Of a stretch of 9,537 bases of DNA, positions 6,261 through 9,537 are shown piece by piece. Within the stretch, counting starts at the first letter, position 1. Each line of letters starts with the position of its first letter. Under the pieces are notes generated by a model. That model was given only the letters and a program-made list of their open reading frames with translations, searched no databases and was not told the origin of the DNA. The DNA comes from Candidatus Benthicola azotiphorus (GTDB lineage: Bacteria; Gemmatimonadota; Gemmatimonadetes; Palauibacterales; Palauibacteraceae). The stretch covers positions 1 to 9,537 of the forward strand of contig CANPVW010000236.1 in assembly GCA_947581745.1 (NCBI GenBank), in the 5' to 3' direction. The translations under genes were made by a program, and so were the position numbers.

Positions 6261-7352
6261 TTGGGAGTCATGAGAACGGAGACGCTGCCCGGCCAGGCGG
6301 AGATGCTCGATGCGTTTCAGACCCGGAACGCCACGTACGACGGGGTCTTCTTCACCGGTGTGCGGACCACCGGGATCTTCTGCCGGCCCGTCTGCCCGGC
6401 ACGCCGACCCAAGCCACAGCACGTGGAGTTCTTCGCCACGGCGCGGGATGCCCTGTATTCCGGGTATCGCCCATGCCGCCGTTGTCGGCCGATGGAGCCG
6501 CCCGGCAGTCCGCCGCGCTGGTTGCGGGGACTGCTGGCCGAGCTCGACGAGGAGCCGTCGCGCCGGTGGACGGATCGGGACCTCCGCGGCCGCGGCCTGC
6601 ACCCCGACCGGGTCCGGAGGTGGTTTCGGCGTCACCACGGAATGACGTTTCACGCGTACTGCCGGGCCCGGCGGCTCGGGCTGGCGCTGGCACAGATCAG
6701 GGAAGGAGTCGGAGTGTCCACCACGGCCTATCAACACGGATACGAGTCGGTGAGCGGTTTCAACGAGGCGTTTCGGCAGATCCTCGGGGCGGCCCCGAAG
6801 GCGGCCGGGGACGAAATCGTGCTGCACGTCGCGCGCGTCGTCACCCCGCTCGGACCGATGATCGCCGGGGCGACGGACGAGGCCCTGTATTTCTTCGAAT
6901 TCTCGGATCGGCGGCGCATCGAGAAGCAGCTCGACAGGCTGCGCTCGCGGCTGAACTGCGTCCTCATCCCGGGAGACAACGCGGTTCTCAGGCGGGTTTC
7001 GGCCGAGATCGGAGCATACTTCGAGGGTGAACTGAGCCGTTTCACGATTCCGCTCGCGGCGCCGGGAACGGACTTCCAGCGCGGCGTGTGGGACGAGCTG
7101 CTGCGCATCCCGTTCGGGGAAACCCGAAGCTACGGGGACGTGGCGCGGGCCATCGGTCGGCCGTCGGCGGTCCGCGCGGTCGCCAGGGCGAACGGCGACA
7201 ACCGGTTGGCCATCTTCATCCCGTGTCACCGCGTGGTTGGAAGCGACGGCAGGCTGACCGGTTACGGTGGAGGACTGTGGCGCAAGCAGCACCTCCTCGA
7301 CCTCGAAGGACGCGTGTCTCAGGGGGGGCTGTTCTCTGACGGCGGGCTCTGA
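6261..7352 (+). CDS. ada: Ada: alkylation sensor, transcription activator and O6-methylguanine-DNA methyltransferase
   Basis: A full-length Ada, 363 residues against 354 in E. coli. The N-terminal zinc domain has all four Cys (C41, C45, C72, C75 in GIFCRPVCPARRP and YRPCRRCRP); the first corresponds to the E. coli C38 that takes methyl groups from phosphotriesters and turns Ada into an activator. An AraC-type region (about 102-180) with two helix-turn-helices follows, the second including HGYESVSGFNEAFRQILG. The C-terminal methyltransferase domain (about 185-350) has the active-site IPCHRVVG with C322, and the RPSAVRAVARANG helix. It removes methyl groups from O6-methylguanine irreversibly. 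TTG at 6261 is chosen because GGAGG (6251-6255) is 5 bases upstream; ATG at 6270, 14 bases from that site, is the alternative. Neighbouring genes are not known members of an Ada regulon; alkB and alkA are absent from this window. Confidence 0.93.
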   Translation: MGVMRTETLPGQAEMLDAFQTRNATYDGVFFTGVRTTGIFCRPVCPARRPKPQHVEFFATARDALYSGYRPCRRCRPMEPPGSPPRWLRGLLAELDEEPSRRWTDRDLRGRGLHPDRVRRWFRRHHGMTFHAYCRARRLGLALAQIREGVGVSTTAYQHGYESVSGFNEAFRQILGAAPKAAGDEIVLHVARVVTPLGPMIAGATDEALYFFEFSDRRRIEKQLDRLRSRLNCVLIPGDNAVLRRVSAEIGAYFEGELSRFTIPLAAPGTDFQRGVWDELLRIPFGETRSYGDVARAIGRPSAVRAVARANGDNRLAIFIPCHRVVGSDGRLTGYGGGLWRKQHLLDLEGRVSQGGLFSDGGL

Positions 7353-7416
7353 TCGGGTCGGGTACAGCCCCGCGGCCTCGAATTCGGTAGATTGTGCACC
7401 CGAGTGCCGCACCCGA
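7353..7416. repeat. Short paired repeats between ada and the SnoaL-like gene
   Basis: A tandem TCGGGTCGGGT (7353-7363) begins directly after the Ada stop. Two copies of GCACCCGA (7396-7403 and 7409-7416) follow, each able to pair with a TCGGGT unit. A -10-like TAGATT (7388-7393) lies between, without a visible -35. The arrangement could be a structured leader, a weak terminator or an operator pair. Confidence 0.3.
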
Positions 7417-7444
7417 CAGATCACGAACACGCATGAGAGAATAG

Positions 7445-7927
7445 ATGAGCAATGGCCTCAGGCAGGAGGATCCGCTTCGCCACGTCCTCGAGAAGGAAGC
7501 CGTCATCGCCGCGATCAATCGCCTGTTCCGCAGTGTCGACCAGATGGACTGGGCCTCTGCGGAACGGTGCTTCGCCCCTGCAGTGTGGTTCGACATGTCA
7601 TCGGCGGGCGGTGGAGAGCCCCGTGACACGACGCCAGCGGAGATCGTGGACGGATGGCGCGAGTCGCTCGGCCACCTGAAGGCCATGCATCACCAGGCCG
7701 GCAATTACGCGGTGGAGGTGAACGGGCAGGAGGCCGAGGCTTCCTGCTACGGGATCGCGTACCACTACCTGCCGAACGGCACGGGGCGCGATACGCGTAC
7801 GTTCGTCGGCACGTACGACGTGCGCCTGCGCAAGCACGGCGGCACCTGGAGCATCGACCGGCTCCTGTACAACCTGAAGTTCCGGGATGGCAACCTGGAT
7901 CTCGAGGGTGGCGGCGGGAGCGACTGA
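7445..7927 (+). CDS. SnoaL-like / NTF2-fold protein
   Basis: A 160-residue protein of the SnoaL_4 type (NTF2 cone fold). Helix 1 is VIAAINRLFRSVDQMDWASAERCFAP (20-45), the usual 'one subunit, one cone' opening with a WASAERCFAPAVWFD turn. TPAEIVDGWRESLGHLKAMHHQAGNYAV follows, where the MHHQ (81-84) lines the pocket in relatives. The closing strands TRTFVGTYDVRLRKHGGTWSIDRLLYNLKF end the fold. Family members include dehydratases, ketosteroid-isomerase-like enzymes and proteins with no activity, so no reaction is assigned. ATG at 7445 is preceded by GAGAGA (7435-7440), the same kind of site as at 2581-2585. Cytosolic; 92 bases after ada and 49 before the next gene. Confidence 0.85.
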   Translation: MSNGLRQEDPLRHVLEKEAVIAAINRLFRSVDQMDWASAERCFAPAVWFDMSSAGGGEPRDTTPAEIVDGWRESLGHLKAMHHQAGNYAVEVNGQEAEASCYGIAYHYLPNGTGRDTRTFVGTYDVRLRKHGGTWSIDRLLYNLKFRDGNLDLEGGGGSD

Positions 7928-7976
7928 CCGGGCGGGGTCCGCGCAGCGGGCGTCCGCCGTCTGACGGAGAATGCCG

Positions 7977-8240
7977 ATGGCCGCTCCACAGGACATCAGC
8001 CTCAAGGTGGGCGAGGAAGCGAAGCTCCGCGGGGGCTTCGGCGGCGGCTGGTGGATCATCTATTCGGGGATGCCGAACCGGGACACCTACTCCGTGGCCC
8101 TGCTCCGGGCGAGCGGCAACAGCGCGGCGGCCTACCACCTCTTTCTTCCGACCGGACAGACGGAATTCGCGGCGGCGAAGGGTCTGATCCGGGTCCACTC
8201 GGTCTCGTCGCAAGAGATCAGGCTGCGCTTCACCAGATAG
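7977..8240 (+). CDS. Small protein of unknown function
   Basis: An 87-residue protein beginning MAAPQDISLKVGEEAKLRGGFGGGWWIIYSG that I do not recognise. It alternates hydrophobic and polar residues with glycine turns (GGFGGGWW near 19-26), ends in SSQEIRLRFTR, and has one Cys-free compact domain, so a small beta-sheet fold is likely. No transmembrane segment or signal peptide is seen. ATG at 7977 is preferred to ATG at 7971 because GGAGA (7966-7970) is then 6 bases away instead of adjacent. It lies 49 bases after the SnoaL-like gene and 20 bases before tpiA, suggesting joint transcription with tpiA. The codon use matches its neighbours, and its frame is clean over the gap that would otherwise be empty, so I consider it a real gene. 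Confidence 0.65.
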   Translation: MAAPQDISLKVGEEAKLRGGFGGGWWIIYSGMPNRDTYSVALLRASGNSAAAYHLFLPTGQTEFAAAKGLIRVHSVSSQEIRLRFTR

Positions 8241-8260
8241 AAACCACGCCGGGGCCGCCA

Positions 8261-9025
8261 GTGCTTCGTCCGCTGATCGCCGCTAACTGGAAGATGAATC
8301 TCGGCCGGACGGAGCAGGCCCTGGCCCTGGTGCGGCGATTGCGCCCGGCGATCGCCGCCGTGGAGTCGGTCGAAGTGGCCATATGCCCCCCGTTCACGGT
8401 GCTCCCCGCGCTGGCGGAGGTTCTGAGGAACTCTCCCATCGCGCTCGGGGCGCAGACGATGCACTGGGCCGATGGGGGGGCCTACACGGGCGACGTCTCG
8501 CCCGGCATGCTGCGCGGCCTCTGTGAATACGTGATCCTCGGACACTCCGAGAGAAGAGCCGGACACGGTGCGAGCGCGTCGGACGAAGCTGTCAATCGGA
8601 CCGCGCTGGCAGCGCTGGCTCACGATCTCAAGCCGATCGTATGCGTCGGCGAGAGCTCGGCCCAGCGTGACGCCGGGGAGACGCACGCGTTCGTGGGACG
8701 ACAGGTGAGCGCGGCCCTCGCGGGATTCGAGACGAGCGCCGCCGACCGGCTGGTCCTGGCCTACGAGCCCATCTGGGCGATCGGAAGCGGGCAGGCGGCG
8801 ACGCCGGCTGAGGCGAATCGGACCATCGGCCTGACCGTCCGGGGCGCGGTGGCGGAGTGCCTCGGCGAGGATGGGGCGGCGCGCGTCCGCATCCTGTACG
8901 GAGGCAGCGTGAGCGCGGAGAACATCGGCTCATTCATGGCCATGCCCGAGATCGACGGGGCGCTGGTCGGAGGGGCGAGCCTGAAGCCCGAGTTCGCCGA
9001 ACTGGTCAGAGCGGCGGGAGGTTAG
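8261..9025 (+). CDS. tpiA: Triosephosphate isomerase
   Basis: A 254-residue TIM-barrel enzyme interconverting dihydroxyacetone phosphate and glyceraldehyde 3-phosphate in glycolysis and gluconeogenesis. Catalytic residues are present: N9 and K11 in ANWKMN, H95 in ILGHSERR, and E169 in AYEPIWAIGSG. The phosphate-binding GGSV (214-217) and VGGASLKPEF (236-245) are intact. Several normally near-invariant positions differ: the segment after GHSERR is two residues longer and lacks the ESDE...K pattern, and the loop-6 C-terminal hinge reads QAA where KTA is usual. The start must be GTG at 8261, since the only family-consistent opening is LRPLIAANWKMN; the ribosome site is weak (GGGG at 8251-8254). 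It is not next to gap, pgk or secG. It meets the microcompartment gene tail-to-tail with a 4-base overlap of the stops. Confidence 0.95.
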   Translation: MLRPLIAANWKMNLGRTEQALALVRRLRPAIAAVESVEVAICPPFTVLPALAEVLRNSPIALGAQTMHWADGGAYTGDVSPGMLRGLCEYVILGHSERRAGHGASASDEAVNRTALAALAHDLKPIVCVGESSAQRDAGETHAFVGRQVSAALAGFETSAADRLVLAYEPIWAIGSGQAATPAEANRTIGLTVRGAVAECLGEDGAARVRILYGGSVSAENIGSFMAMPEIDGALVGGASLKPEFAELVRAAGG

Positions 9026-9321
9026 TCCCGTGGATGCCTGCGACGCTCCCACCCTCCGATCGTCACGGCGTCCACCACGCCCACGATGACCGCCCGGATC
9101 GCCCCGGGATCGAGGCCGAGGATCTGACGGGCGCCGTTTCCTTCGTCCAGCACCAGCACCGTATCGCCCGGCCCGGCCCGGGCGACGTCCACCGCGATGT
9201 CGTAGTCGCCGGTAGGCCTGCCCCCCCGGCCGAGCTGATCGACCAGGAGCAGCCGCCTCCCATCGAGGTGGGAGATCTTCACGGTGGATACCACGGAGCC
9301 GACGACCCGCCCGATGTACAT
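9022..9321 (-). CDS. EutN/CcmL-family microcompartment vertex protein (BMC-P)
   Basis: A 99-residue pentamer-forming shell protein, matching the usual 85-100 residues. It starts MYIGRVVGSVVSTVKISHLDG, the standard opening strand of EutN/CcmL/PduN. It continues with LLLVDQL (24-30), IAVDVARAGPGDTVLVLDEGNGARQ (42-66) with the conserved A-G-x-G-[DE]-x-V turn, and IRAVIVGVVDAV (75-86), the closing strand. Five copies would cap the twelve vertices of a polyhedral shell that encloses a metabolic pathway. ATG at 9321 has GGAGGA (9328-9333) 6 bases upstream and overlaps the stop of the preceding gene as TGATG, so translation is probably coupled. Its own TAA overlaps the tpiA stop. The operon continues to the right; shell hexamer genes and cargo enzymes are not visible. 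Confidence 0.9.
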   Translation of the reverse strand: MYIGRVVGSVVSTVKISHLDGRRLLLVDQLGRGGRPTGDYDIAVDVARAGPGDTVLVLDEGNGARQILGLDPGAIRAVIVGVVDAVTIGGWERRRHPRD

Positions 9322-9536
9322 CAGTCGTCCTCCGGTTCGTGCCACGTCACCGCGGAACTCCGATCGCCGCTCGACCGGTCCACGTCGTCCACGATTCCGG
9401 TGATGGCGAGATCGACGGGGACGAACTGCTCCGGCATAGCCTGCGCTGCCTCGCGGCTCCCGACGATGAACACGAGGTGGCCCGGACCCGCCTGAGCCGT
9501 GGCATCCGCCGCCACGGCGGGTGGTCCCTTCGGCGC
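9321..9536 (-). CDS. Second EutN/CcmL-type vertex protein, N-terminus outside the window (partial)
   Basis: The frame stays open to the right edge, so only the last 71 residues are visible. AVAADATAQAGPGHLVFIVGSREAAQ matches the central D...AGPG-[ED/H]-L-V turn of the vertex family, and VPVDLAITGIVDDVD matches its last strand (VD-x-A-I-x-GIVD). The C-terminal tail DRSSGDRSSAVTWHEPEDD is polar and about 15 residues longer than the family core. A GTG (9515) and an ATG (9505) fall inside the domain and are not likely starts. The TGA overlaps the next gene's ATG by one base. Sequence differs clearly from its neighbour, so these are two paralogous vertex proteins rather than a recent duplication. 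Confidence 0.8.
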   Translation of the reverse strand, partial: APKGPPAVAADATAQAGPGHLVFIVGSREAAQAMPEQFVPVDLAITGIVDDVDRSSGDRSSAVTWHEPEDD

Positions 9537-9537
9537 G

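Noticed and set aside
5931..7430. 499-codon open frame on the minus strand
   Set aside because: It is antisense to the cupin and Ada genes, both of which have complete catalytic motifs; its product is Arg/Pro-rich without domains.
1..9537. CRISPR array, insertion sequence, toxin-antitoxin or prophage
   Set aside because: I found no regularly spaced repeats, transposase or integrase motifs, paired small toxin-antitoxin ORFs, or phage genes.

Overview
The window is GC-rich bacterial chromosome (by eye roughly two thirds G+C), densely packed with intact genes and no gene-free stretch longer than about 180 bases. Good Shine-Dalgarno sites (GGAGG-type), frequent non-ATG starts (GTG at 825, 5732 and 8261, TTG at 6261) and the gene mix fit a soil or aquatic bacterium. 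Gemmatimonadota is my best guess and Acidobacteriota an alternative, but no marker gene here settles it. I see no rRNA, tRNA, CRISPR array, insertion sequence, phage or integration gene.

Left part (1-3404). The window opens in the last codons of an unknown gene, followed by a two-gene unit: a class I SAM-dependent methyltransferase (44-817) and a RimJ/RimL-type GNAT acetyltransferase (825-1343). The latter converges on, and overlaps by 31 bases, a radical SAM enzyme of the AmmeMemoRadiSam group (1313-2452, minus). That gene diverges from a second GNAT acetyltransferase (2596-3054), which is followed by a small helix-hairpin-helix protein of the Cdd1 / 'mitomycin resistance' family (3129-3404).

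Middle part (3405-7352). Two minus-strand genes encode a berberine-bridge-type FAD oxidase (3458-4879) and a metal-dependent O-methyltransferase of the caffeoyl-CoA OMT type (5058-5732). A perfect TTGACA box and a dyad lie between them. A mono-cupin (5840-6205) diverges from the O-methyltransferase across a short region with two perfect dyads. Next is a full-length Ada protein (6261-7352), the alkylation-damage sensor, activator and repair methyltransferase, with a perfect 7-3-7 dyad just upstream.

Right part (7353-9537). A SnoaL/NTF2-like protein, an unknown 87-residue protein and a triosephosphate isomerase with several unusual substitutions lie on the plus strand. They run tail-to-tail into two minus-strand genes of the EutN/CcmL family, the pentameric vertex proteins of bacterial microcompartments. 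These two look like the 3' end of a microcompartment operon that continues beyond the right edge, and they are the most interesting feature of the window.

Taken together, most of the window is a collection of one- and two-gene housekeeping, detoxification and repair units rather than one pathway. The exception is the right edge, where a microcompartment locus begins.
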